DNA of 41,846 nt from positions 1 through 41,846 of the forward strand of contig CAJEXW010000022.1 of assembly GCA_903994525.1 (NCBI GenBank), given 5' to 3'. The notes under the pieces were generated by a model. It was not told where the DNA came from. It searched no databases and saw only the letters and a program-made list of their open reading frames with translations. The number at the start of each line of letters is the position of its first letter. Position 1 is the stretch's first letter. The translations under genes were made by a program, and so were the position numbers. Below are positions 33,601 to 41,707 of the stretch, one piece after another. The DNA comes from an uncultured Chlorobiaceae bacterium. Lineage in GTDB: Bacteria > Bacteroidota > Chlorobiia > Chlorobiales > Chlorobiaceae.

Positions 33601-34068
33601 GGGCTGCTGAACTGTTTTGCGGTGCTTGCCTCCAAGGCGCTCCAGTATGGTATGCCGCTCGAAGAGCTGGTTGACAGCTTCACCTTTACCCGTTTTGAGC
33701 CGGCTGGCGCGGTTCAGGGGCACAATGTCATCAAAAATTCGACCTCCATTCTTGACTACGTTTTCCGCTCCATCGGCTACGACTATCTTGGCCGCAAGGA
33801 TTTTGTGCACGTCAAGGCGGTTGACGAGGTGCCGTGCGGGGAGACGGAGGCTGGAAATGGTGTGGCCAATCATGTTGCGGTCAGGGAACCCTCTTTTGCT
33901 GAACAACCCTCATCAAGCAACACCTCAACCCGCAAGAGCCAGGTCTATCAGGCAAAGGTGCAGGGTTACACCGGTGAGCAGTGCGAAAACTGCGGTTCCA
34001 TGCGCGTCAAGCAGAATGGCACCTGCAAGGTTTGCGAGGATTGCGGCATGACGACGGGGTGTTCGTGA
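30628..34068 (+). CDS. nrdJ: Vitamin B12-dependent ribonucleotide reductase (class II)
   Basis: The 1146-residue NrdJ reduces ribonucleotides to deoxyribonucleotides with adenosylcobalamin as radical generator. Features: [30 protein letters not shown] (active-site cysteine region), [29 protein letters not shown] and [20 protein letters not shown] (the substrate-binding/catalytic NPCSE). [19 protein letters not shown] and [18 protein letters not shown] follow. The C-terminus is a zinc ribbon with CENC and [13 protein letters not shown] cysteine clusters, which re-reduce the active site. The length is normal and no intein is present. Its cofactor is supplied by the cobamide genes at 17-24 kb. 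It faces the ftsE gene tail to tail with a 12-bp gap. Confidence 0.95.
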   Translation: [1146 protein letters not shown]

Positions 34069-34080
34069 GGTGTTCAAGGT

Positions 34081-34782
34081 TCAGGATGATGCTACCGCAG
34101 GGCGGAAGCCTGTGGCTGATTTTTCCATGGTGCTCTCCACAATGTTTTGCCCAACAATTTGCAGGGTTCTGGAGGGGGAGTGGCGCACCAGTTCGTAATC
34201 GTGGGTGCCTATAATGACGGTGATGTTTTTTTGGTTGATTCGTTTGAGATAGTCGAGAATTTCGAGCGAGGTGTCGGGGTCGAGGTTGCCGGTGGGTTCG
34301 TCGGCAAGGATGACCAGCGGTTCACGCACGAGCGCGCGGGCGATGGAGATTCTCTGCTGCTCTCCGCCTGAGAGACGCAGTGGCATCATTTTGGCGGCAT
34401 GTTCCAGCCCGACACTTTCGAGGGCGTGCATCACCAGCTCCGTGATCAGTTTTTGTTTTGTGCCGGTTACTTTCAGCACAAACTCCAGATTTTCATAGAC
34501 GTTTCGGTCTTCGAGCAGACGAAAGTCCTGGAAAATAATGCCCAGCTTCCGGCGCAGGAGGGGAATCTGCCGCTTTTTGATTGTTTTGGAGCTGTATCCG
34601 GCAATCTTGATCTCCCCCTTTTTTGGGCGTACATCCATGTAGAGCGACTTGAGCAGGGTCGATTTGCCAGTGCCGCTCTTTCCGACAATGTAGACAAGCT
34701 CTCCCTGCTGAATGGTGAGGTTCAATTTGCTGAAGATCAGTTTTTTGTCGAGTTCAAGGTCAACGTCAGAAAATGAGATCAT
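34081..34782 (-). CDS. ftsE: FtsE-like ABC transporter ATPase
   Basis: The 233-residue ATPase has Walker [10 protein letters not shown] (residues 34-42), the Q-loop [18 protein letters not shown], signature LSGGEQQR, Walker [15 protein letters not shown] and switch GTHDYEL. The [13 protein letters not shown] region and the size are typical of FtsE, the cell-division ATPase that works with FtsX to activate wall hydrolases. No ftsX is adjacent, so a LolD/MacB-type role is the alternative. It overlaps pdxA by 4 bp and is read after it. Confidence 0.8.
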   Translation of the reverse strand: MISFSDVDLELDKKLIFSKLNLTIQQGELVYIVGKSGTGKSTLLKSLYMDVRPKKGEIKIAGYSSKTIKKRQIPLLRRKLGIIFQDFRLLEDRNVYENLEFVLKVTGTKQKLITELVMHALESVGLEHAAKMMPLRLSGGEQQRISIARALVREPLVILADEPTGNLDPDTSLEILDYLKRINQKNITVIIGTHDYELVRHSPSRTLQIVGQNIVESTMEKSATGFRPAVASS

Positions 34783-35786
34783 AAGTGGGGCTCTGTTTGT
34801 TTGATTCTGTTTTGTGCTATCGTTATGGCAAGCAGTGTTGCTTCGCGAAAACTTCGTGGGGAGGCTTTTCCTTTTCCTGCAATATTGAATCCGGTGCCAT
34901 GGTCGGGTGATGTTCGGACGATTGGCAGTCCAAGGGTGATGTTGACGCCGGTATCAAAGGCGAGCACCTTGAAGGGGAGCAGTCCCTGGTCGTGGTACAT
35001 GGCCACCACGATATCATAGTGGCGGTACATCCCTGCCCCAAAAAAGCCGTCGGCAGGAAATGGACCCTCCACCCTGAGGTGTGATGAGAGGCGTTCAATA
35101 CAGGGCCGGATGATCTCCTGCTCTTCACTTCCCATGACACCACCGTCCGATGCGTGCGGATTGAGTCCGAGCACGGCTATTCTTGGCGCAGGAAGATCAA
35201 AATCGATTTTCAGTGATGAGGCGAGATTAAAGAGAAAGGCATCGAGATTCATGGTACGGATGAGCTCTGGCACCTTTTCAATCGGTTCGTGGATCGTGGC
35301 AAGGGCAACCCTGAGTTCGGAGAGTGGATCAAAAAACATCATGGTCGGCGAGGGTACGCCAACGATGCTGCCGAGGAAGCCGGTGTGGCCGCTCTCGGTG
35401 TACCCTGCCAATGCAACGGCCTCCTTTTGGATCGGTGCGGTGACAAGCCCGTCGCATACCCCGCTGAGGCAGAGGCGGGCCGCCTCTGCAATGGACTTCA
35501 TGGCGAGTTGTCCAGCTTCAGCCGATATCTCGCCGGGCCTTATATCGTCTGGCTCCGCAATGCTCAGTACAGGCAAGAGACCTCCGCGTGCCGGAGTCAT
35601 CTCCTCGGCACTGGTGACCAGCTTGAGTTTTACCGGCAGATTGAGCACTTTTTTGTAATACTCCAGCACCGTATAAGAGCCCGCAACCAAAAAAGAGTGG
35701 CTGGAGCCCTCGAACGCCAGAAAACTTTTCAGGATAATTTCAGGGCCGATACCGTGGGGATCACCAAGAGACCAGACAATACGCAT
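34779..35786 (-). CDS. pdxA: 4-hydroxythreonine-4-phosphate dehydrogenase
   Basis: The 335-residue PdxA performs an NAD-dependent oxidation in pyridoxal-5'-phosphate biosynthesis. It begins with WSLGDPHGIGPEI and contains CDGLVTAPIQKEAV, GHTGFLGSIVG, LGLNPHASDGG, VVAMYHDQGLLPFK (metal-binding His and Asp) and PDHGTGFNIAGKG. The length is typical. It is the middle gene of a minus-strand run DUF4293-pdxA-ftsE with a 2-bp gap and a 4-bp overlap. PLP made by this route serves the aminotransferase and MetY downstream on the other strand, though no regulatory link is visible. Confidence 0.95.
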   Translation of the reverse strand: MRIVWSLGDPHGIGPEIILKSFLAFEGSSHSFLVAGSYTVLEYYKKVLNLPVKLKLVTSAEEMTPARGGLLPVLSIAEPDDIRPGEISAEAGQLAMKSIAEAARLCLSGVCDGLVTAPIQKEAVALAGYTESGHTGFLGSIVGVPSPTMMFFDPLSELRVALATIHEPIEKVPELIRTMNLDAFLFNLASSLKIDFDLPAPRIAVLGLNPHASDGGVMGSEEQEIIRPCIERLSSHLRVEGPFPADGFFGAGMYRHYDIVVAMYHDQGLLPFKVLAFDTGVNITLGLPIVRTSPDHGTGFNIAGKGKASPRSFREATLLAITIAQNRIKQTEPHL

Positions 35787-35788
35787 GG

Positions 35789-36253
35789 TTAGAGTCGTTT
35801 GTAGGCGTTGGCAATTTTTTCATCCGTTTTAACCCCTTTCAAGGCAAGCAGAAGCAGAAGGGGTTCCGGCAGAAGTATCACAAATCCCCATTCAGGGTGA
35901 TGTGTTGCCATGGTGCCAAGGCTTTTGAAATGTTCATTGACAAAGTGAGCCGCCGTCAGTCCGGCAAAAAGATCACCCAGAAAGAGAAGCATGGCCAGCA
36001 TGATCAACTTGCTCTGCAGCTCCCGCTGTTTAAAAAGAAAAATCGCTGCTATCGAGACTATGGCCGTCAATGGCGAAAAGATTTGTCCGGCAGAGGAGGC
36101 AAGGGAGTAGGCGGTGCCGGTAATCAGTGAGGGGCCTGAATCGGAGATCAAAAGAAGGTGGTCGGTGTTGAAACTCCAGAAGGGCAGGAACATGCTGCCG
36201 ATAGCAAGGAGAGCAACAATGATGAGATAGAGATTTTGAATTCTGGCTAACAT
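35789..36253 (-). CDS. DUF4293 family membrane protein
   Basis: The 154-residue protein starts MLARIQNLYLIIVALLAIGS and has four hydrophobic segments, with the conserved RIQ(N/T)xYL start and FLPFW in the first loop. This is the DUF4293 pattern, found mainly in Bacteroidota and Chlorobiota. Its function is unknown. It is the first gene of the minus-strand operon with pdxA and ftsE. The 234 bp between it and the divergent permease hold both promoters; nothing specific could be recognised. Confidence 0.8.
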   Translation of the reverse strand: MLARIQNLYLIIVALLAIGSMFLPFWSFNTDHLLLISDSGPSLITGTAYSLASSAGQIFSPLTAIVSIAAIFLFKQRELQSKLIMLAMLLFLGDLFAGLTAAHFVNEHFKSLGTMATHHPEWGFVILLPEPLLLLLALKGVKTDEKIANAYKRL

Positions 36254-36487
36254 GGCTTCATCCGGTTAAGAGTCAGAAAAACTTTTGACACCAATATACT
36301 GAATCAGAAGAAAAGAGTTGTGAGGGAAACTTTTTCTCCGTGCATCTCCGGCAGATTGCCAGGCGATAAGGTCTAACCCTTTTATGGCAGGGAGAATACC
36401 GGATTCGGGCGATTTACACTCACTCTTGTCTGATGCATATTGGAGCTTGTCAATAATCTCAACCATGACATTCAAAAGGAACCATTT

Positions 36488-37945
36488 ATGAGCCATGCCA
36501 GCACCTCTGATAAAAGCAGTTCAAATCGGGGCAAAGAGTCGTATGGATTAAAGTCTGCGTCACTTTCTCCCCTTGAAACTCTTGGCCAATCCGTGGCCAA
36601 TATTGCTCCAACCGCGACCCCGACGGTTGTTATTCCCCTTGTTTTTGCGGTGTCGGGGGGTGGCACATGGCTGGCCTACCTGATAGCGACCATCAGCATT
36701 CTGCTTGTTGCCTCCGGGATCAACCAGTTTGCCCGTCGTTCGGCATCGCCCGGGTCGTTTTATACCTATGCCGTTGAGGGGCTTGGATCCTTCTGGGGCG
36801 GTGTGACCGGCTGGGCGCTCCTTATCGCCTATGTTGGTTGCGCCTCGGCGGTCACCACAGGCTTTTCAAACTACTCAAACGTCCTGCTTCAAAGTGTGAC
36901 CGGTGCTCAAATTCCGGCGGTGATCTTTATTGCCCTCAGTGTGCTGATTGCCTGGTATGTTGCCTACAAGGATATCAAACTATCAACAAGGTTGACACTT
37001 GTTCTGGAGTTTGCCTCGGTCTCGCTCGTCCTTGTGCTTGTGGGTGTTACGCTCTACAACTATGGGTTTCATCTGGATTTCGGGCAGCTTGCCCTGCAGA
37101 CGACCTCACTGGATGCGCTGCGTGGGGGGCTGGTTCTGGCAATTTTCAGTTTTGCCGGTTTTGAAAGTGCCGCGACGCTTGGCTCTGAAGCCCGTGACCC
37201 TCTGCATACTATTCCCGGAGCAATTGTCAGAAGTGCGGTGATTGTTGGCGCTATTTTTGTCCTCTCCTCCTATGCCCAGGTTATAGGGTTTTACGGCAAC
37301 AGCGTGACGCTCGACAAAAGCTCTGCACCGCTCAATGTTCTTGCCGACAAGGCTGGTCTCTCCTCCCTTGGTATCCTGATTGACATTGGGGCCATCATCA
37401 GTTTTTTTGCCTGCGTGCTGGCAAGCATCAATGCGGCAGCGCGAATTCTCTTTCTGATGAGTCGGCATGGCATTTTTCACAATGCAGCGGGTGATGCACA
37501 TGAGACCAATGCAACCCCTCATAATGCGGTGACCATTGCCTCTGTTCTTGCCTTTATTCCGGCAGCTCTTCTCTCGCTGAATGGCGCAGGTGACTTTGAT
37601 ATTTACGGTTGGATCGGAACGGTGGCGACTCTCGGTTTTATAACCACCTACATCATTGTTTCGGTGGCGGCTCCCTTGTATCTCAAACGGCGTGGAGAGC
37701 TGAATGCACAGCATGTTGCTATTGCGGTCATCTCCACAGGGATTCTTGGGCTTGCCATCCTTGGCAACCTTTATCCAGTGCCACCAGCCCCCTACAGTTG
37801 GCTCCCTTATCTCTTTTTTGCCCTTCTTCTTGGTGGCGTTGCATGGATTGCTGTGATTCACAAGTTCCACCCTCATGTTGTTGATGAAATGCACCGTGAA
37901 ACACAATTCAATCGAGCACGCTTTCTTCCTGATTCAGAGGTGTAA
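36488..37945 (+). CDS. APC-family amino-acid permease
   Basis: The 485-residue secondary transporter has about 12 membrane segments of the amino acid-polyamine-organocation superfamily. A short polar N-terminus leads to ETLGQSVANIAPTATPTVVI, a typical first unwound helix, and GSFYTYAVEGLGSFWG. Later ILFLMSRHGIFH, often seen before helix 9 in the family, is present. I chose ATG 36488, preceded by an AAAGGAA ribosome binding site, over a start 16 codons earlier. The substrate is unknown; the aminotransferase and MetY downstream suggest an amino acid. Confidence 0.85.
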   Translation: MSHASTSDKSSSNRGKESYGLKSASLSPLETLGQSVANIAPTATPTVVIPLVFAVSGGGTWLAYLIATISILLVASGINQFARRSASPGSFYTYAVEGLGSFWGGVTGWALLIAYVGCASAVTTGFSNYSNVLLQSVTGAQIPAVIFIALSVLIAWYVAYKDIKLSTRLTLVLEFASVSLVLVLVGVTLYNYGFHLDFGQLALQTTSLDALRGGLVLAIFSFAGFESAATLGSEARDPLHTIPGAIVRSAVIVGAIFVLSSYAQVIGFYGNSVTLDKSSAPLNVLADKAGLSSLGILIDIGAIISFFACVLASINAAARILFLMSRHGIFHNAAGDAHETNATPHNAVTIASVLAFIPAALLSLNGAGDFDIYGWIGTVATLGFITTYIIVSVAAPLYLKRRGELNAQHVAIAVISTGILGLAILGNLYPVPPAPYSWLPYLFFALLLGGVAWIAVIHKFHPHVVDEMHRETQFNRARFLPDSEV

Positions 37946-37967
37946 ACGGTAAACAAGAGCAAGAATT

Positions 37968-39356
37968 ATGTCCAAGCCATTACTATTCAGCACTTCAGTG
38001 CAACACCAGGATGAAAAATCAGCGATGCTTCAAAAGGATCGCCGTCATCTGATTCACCCGCAGCATCATCCCCAGGATCACCTTGATCCCCAGATATGGG
38101 TATCGGGTGAGGGGGTGAGGTTGACCAACCTGGAGGGAGAGAGTTTTCTTGACGGCCTCAGCGGCATGTGGAATGTTTATGTCGGCCATGGCCGACAGGA
38201 GCTGGTCGATGTGGCTGCCAGTCAACTTAAAACTCTTGCCTTTGCAACGGCATACGCCGGTTCATCCAATCAGCCGGCCATCGAACTTGCCACGACTCTT
38301 CAACGTCTTGTTTACAAAAATATTGAGGCCTTTTATTTCACCCTCGGTGGCTCTGATGCTACCGACACCTCAGTCAGGACAGCCCGTTTTTACTGGGGAG
38401 CTCAAGGGAGACCTGAAAAGTTCAAGGTGATAGCCCGAAGGTTGAGCTACCATGGCTCAACGATTGGCGCGGCAGCAGCAACCGGGGTGGAGGAGTTTTC
38501 TGCGGTTTTTGGCCCCAGAGCGAACGGCTTTTTGCATATCGATTCACCCTATCCCTATCGCTTTACCACCACAAGGAGGGATGTCTCTCCTGGAGTTGCT
38601 GCGGCAGATCTGCTTGAAGAGGCAATTTTGCGTGAGGGGCCCGAGAGTGTGGCCGCATTTATTGCTGAACCCGTGCAGGGTGGAGGTGGTGGCATCATCA
38701 TTCCGCCACCGGATTACTTTCCCCGAATTCGTGAAATTTGTGACCGCTACGATGTTCTGCTGATCAGTGATGAGGTGATTACCGGCTTTGGTCGAACGGG
38801 GCGCTGGTTTGCTCTTGAACACTGGGGTGTAGAGCCGGATATCGTGCAGTTTGCCAAAGGTATTACGAGTGGCTACTTCCCGCTTGGAGGGGTTGGTGTC
38901 TCAAAAGCGATCAAGGAGGTGATGGATTCCGTTGAGCCCGCCCGCCGCTGGATGCATGGCTACACCTGTTCGGCCCATCCTGTCGGCTGCGCCGTTGCGC
39001 TCGCCAATATCCGCATTCTTGAAGAGGAGTCACTGGTTGAGCGATCGGCCATCCTTGGTGCCCGTCTTCTGGAGCAGTTGCGGCCGTTGAGCGAGTTGAC
39101 GCATGTCGGGGAGGTGCGGGGGTTGGGGCTTCTTGCCGGTGTGGAGCTTGTTGAAGATCGTGCGTCAAAACAGCGGTATGCGGAGAGTGCCGGGATTGGC
39201 AGAAAGGTGAAGGAGGAGCTTCTCTCACTCGGTCTCTGTACCCGGGTGGTTGATGATATTATCTGCCTTGCGCCACCACTTGTGTTACCGGAGGAGGAGA
39301 TTGAGCGGATTGCTCTCATCGTCAGGCAGGCCATCATAAACGTCACCGGAAGCTGA
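37968..39356 (+). CDS. Class III aminotransferase
   Basis: The 462-residue PLP enzyme is of fold type I, subgroup III (omega-amino acid / BioA-like). It shows LDGLSGMWNVYVGHG, FTLGGSDATDTSVRTARFYW (phosphate-binding region), the YHGSTIGAAAATG motif, AFIAEPVQGGGG, LISDEVITGFGRTG (Asp contacting the PLP nitrogen) and the PLP lysine in FAKGITSGYFPLGG. The C-terminal domain ends normally. The substrate cannot be deduced; relatives act on putrescine, beta-alanine or similar amines. It lies 22 bp after the permease, so an operon is likely. Confidence 0.88.
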   Translation: MSKPLLFSTSVQHQDEKSAMLQKDRRHLIHPQHHPQDHLDPQIWVSGEGVRLTNLEGESFLDGLSGMWNVYVGHGRQELVDVAASQLKTLAFATAYAGSSNQPAIELATTLQRLVYKNIEAFYFTLGGSDATDTSVRTARFYWGAQGRPEKFKVIARRLSYHGSTIGAAAATGVEEFSAVFGPRANGFLHIDSPYPYRFTTTRRDVSPGVAAADLLEEAILREGPESVAAFIAEPVQGGGGGIIIPPPDYFPRIREICDRYDVLLISDEVITGFGRTGRWFALEHWGVEPDIVQFAKGITSGYFPLGGVGVSKAIKEVMDSVEPARRWMHGYTCSAHPVGCAVALANIRILEEESLVERSAILGARLLEQLRPLSELTHVGEVRGLGLLAGVELVEDRASKQRYAESAGIGRKVKEELLSLGLCTRVVDDIICLAPPLVLPEEEIERIALIVRQAIINVTGS

Positions 39357-39392
39357 AGTAATAATGTCTTTATAACAGAAAACAGACACATT

Positions 39393-39971
39393 ATGTCAAG
39401 AATTTCTCAAGTTGAGTATGAAGATGCCTCTCCTGAACTTCAGGCAGAGTATAACAGAGTTGTGGAGCAGTATGGTTCTGTCTCAAATATGAAAGCGACG
39501 CTTCTGCACTCTCCTGTAGCGTTGCGGGCGGTGCTGGAGTGGTACACTCTTTTTGGCAAGGTGAAGCCTGTGCTTGGCAAACGGTTGAGCATTCTCTTCT
39601 GCAATGCAATTTCGAGGGAAAATGCCTGCACGCTCTGTTCCACCTATATGCAGAAGGAGATAGTTGAGAGCGGTGAAGATCCCGAGCAGCTTCAGTTGGA
39701 TGATCGTGATACCATCATCATTGCCTTTGGCCGTCAGCTTGCGGCTGATCCAAACAGGGTCTCCGGCGAGCTTTTCGACAAGCTTCGTGGCTATCTGACG
39801 GAGACGCAGATTGTTGAGCTGACGGTCTTTGGAGCATTGATGATTGTCAATAATATTTTCAACAGCGCCTTGCAGATTGATCAGGACGAAGCACTTTCGG
39901 CATACACGATTGATCCCGACATAGTTTTTGCCGGATCATCCCGTTTTCAGCATGACAAGGAGGGGCTATGA
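39393..39971 (+). CDS. Carboxymuconolactone decarboxylase (AhpD-like) family protein
   Basis: The 192-residue all-helical protein has the CMD/AhpD core, ISRENACTLCSTYMQ, with a Cys-x2-Cys redox pair and a nearby helix. This is the layout of alkylhydroperoxidase-like proteins rather than the true decarboxylase. FGRQLAADPNRVSGELFD and FGALMIVNNIFNSAL follow. It may be a thiol peroxidase or reductase acting with the sulfur-amino-acid enzyme next door. The stop overlaps the metY start (ATGAG, 39968), so the two are coupled. Confidence 0.8.
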   Translation: MSRISQVEYEDASPELQAEYNRVVEQYGSVSNMKATLLHSPVALRAVLEWYTLFGKVKPVLGKRLSILFCNAISRENACTLCSTYMQKEIVESGEDPEQLQLDDRDTIIIAFGRQLAADPNRVSGELFDKLRGYLTETQIVELTVFGALMIVNNIFNSALQIDQDEALSAYTIDPDIVFAGSSRFQHDKEGL

Positions 39972-41275
39972 GCGAGAGAGCGCTTCATTTTGATACCCTT
40001 CAGGTTCATGCCGGTCAAGTTCCTGATCCAGCAACAGGTGCCTGTGCGGTCCCGATTTATCAGACCACCTCATTTGTTTTCAAGAATTTTGAACAGGCCA
40101 AAGCCATCAGCTCAGTGGAGGAGTTTGGCTTCGACTATACCCGCATTACCAATCCAACCAATGAAGTGCTTGAAAACCGTATAGCTCTTCTTGAGGGGGG
40201 GAGCGGTGCCCTTTCGGTAGCCTCCGGATCGGCGGCAACAGCGTACTCCATCCTGAACATCACGCATACCGGGGATGAAATTGTTGCGGCCAAAACGCTT
40301 TATGGTGGCAGTTTTAACCTTTTCCAGAACACCCTGCCGAAACATGGGGTAAAAACCCATTTTGTTGACCCCGCTGATCCTGAAAATTTCCGCAAGGTGA
40401 TGAACGAGAGGACAAAGGCGATCTTTGTTGAAACCATTGGCAATCCCGAGATCAACATCATCGATTTTGAGAAGGTTACCCGTCTTGCTGAAGAGCATGG
40501 TATTCCACTTATTGTTGACAATACCTTTGGCACACCCTATCTTTTTCGTCCGTTTGACTACGGGGCCAATGTCATTGTACACTCAGCCACCAAGTATATC
40601 GGCGGTCACGGTACCAGCATTGGCGGGCTGATTGTGGATGGTGGAAATTTTGACTGGTCAAAGAGCGGCAAATTTCCCGATTTTACAACGCCTGATCCGG
40701 CCTACAACGGTTTTATCTACTGGGATCGCTGGGGGAATTATCCGGGCGCAGGGAACATCGCCTACATTATCAAGGTGAGGCTCCAGTATCTGCGTGACCT
40801 GGGTGCCTGCATGAGTCCATTCAATGCTTTTCTCTTTCTCCAGGGGCTCGAAACGCTCTCGTTCAGAATCTCCCGCCAGGTTGAGAGCGCCCAAAAAATT
40901 GCAGAGTATCTCGAAGCTCACCCCGAGGTGGAGTGGATCTCCTATCCAGGGCTTCAAAGCAGCCCCTATCATGAGCTGGCAAAAAAATATCTGCCGAAAG
41001 GTCCCGGGGCCATTCTGGCGTTTGGAGTCAAGGGTGGATTTGCGCGTGCCAAAAAGTTTATTGAAGCGATGAAAATCTTTTCGTTTCTGGCCAATGTGGG
41101 CGACTCAAAGTCACTGGTGGTGCACCCTGCAACCGTGACGCACGGTCAGCTTACCGAGGCTGAGCAGCGGCTTGCCGGGGTAAAGCCTGAGCAGATACGC
41201 TTTTCGATTGGCACCGAACATGTGGACGATCTGCTCTGGGATATTGCTCAGGCGTTTGAGCGTTCGGCAGTGTAA
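39968..41275 (+). CDS. metY: O-acetylhomoserine sulfhydrylase
   Basis: The 435-residue PLP enzyme of the Cys/Met-metabolism (transsulfuration) family makes homocysteine from O-acetylhomoserine and sulfide. It shows LHAGQ-like start TLQVHAGQVPDPATGACAVP, IYQTTSFVF, YTRITNPTNEVLENRIALLE, LIVDNTFGTPYLFRPFDYGA, the PLP lysine in HSATKYIGGHGTSIGG, and a C-terminal FSIGTEHVDDLLWDI. The length (435) and insert FDWSKSGKFPDF point to MetY rather than MetB or MetZ. Direct sulfhydrylation suits a sulfide-rich habitat. It is last in the operon and is followed by a strong terminator at 41347-41376. Confidence 0.93.
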   Translation: MSERALHFDTLQVHAGQVPDPATGACAVPIYQTTSFVFKNFEQAKAISSVEEFGFDYTRITNPTNEVLENRIALLEGGSGALSVASGSAATAYSILNITHTGDEIVAAKTLYGGSFNLFQNTLPKHGVKTHFVDPADPENFRKVMNERTKAIFVETIGNPEINIIDFEKVTRLAEEHGIPLIVDNTFGTPYLFRPFDYGANVIVHSATKYIGGHGTSIGGLIVDGGNFDWSKSGKFPDFTTPDPAYNGFIYWDRWGNYPGAGNIAYIIKVRLQYLRDLGACMSPFNAFLFLQGLETLSFRISRQVESAQKIAEYLEAHPEVEWISYPGLQSSPYHELAKKYLPKGPGAILAFGVKGGFARAKKFIEAMKIFSFLANVGDSKSLVVHPATVTHGQLTEAEQRLAGVKPEQIRFSIGTEHVDDLLWDIAQAFERSAV

Positions 41276-41346
41276 TGGCCAGGATAGTGACGGGAAACTC
41301 CTCTTCCTTCTTCTGAAAACCCACTCTACAACCTTTCATCATTTTT

Positions 41347-41382
41347 ATGATAGACCGTCTTCCGGCGGTTTATCATTTTGTT
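41347..41382 (+). terminator. Rho-independent terminator after metY
   Basis: An 11-bp stem (41347-41357 ATGATAGACCG with 41366-41376 CGGTTTATCAT, one G-T pair) encloses an 8-base loop and is followed by TTTGTTT. It lies 71 bases after the metY stop and should end the permease-to-metY transcript. Confidence 0.85.
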
Positions 41383-41707
41383 TGCTTGACCTTTTTTGAG
41401 AGCAGATAATCACTTTCCTCCTTTTTCGTTTCTACAGAATACGATAGAGGTGTTCGTGGTTTATCAGGCTCCATCATATTCCGTCATATTCCGCCTGAAG
41501 AAGTCATTATAAATCAGTAGGATATTCGTTTGGTTTATAGTAGCATACCAAGCATTCGCATACATTTTGCCCAGCCATGGGCGGATAAGCTGGAGCTAAG
41601 GGCTCTTCTTTTGGCTTTGAGGGTGCGTCTTTATTGTGGTGTGGATTTGTGTTTTGCTCTTACATAGCAAATTTGCGACGCAGCATAACATAACATTTTC
41701 TGTGAGA
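41383..41707. other. Gene-free stretch
   Basis: No ORF, tRNA or strong hairpin was recognised in these 325 bases. A short direct repeat, CATATTCCG, occurs twice near 41475-41495. Promoter sequences for the partial frame that follows may lie here. Confidence 0.4.

Noticed and set aside
36254..36487. Possible SAM or other riboswitch before the permease-metY operon.
   Set aside because: No characteristic core motif was seen; only loose stems.
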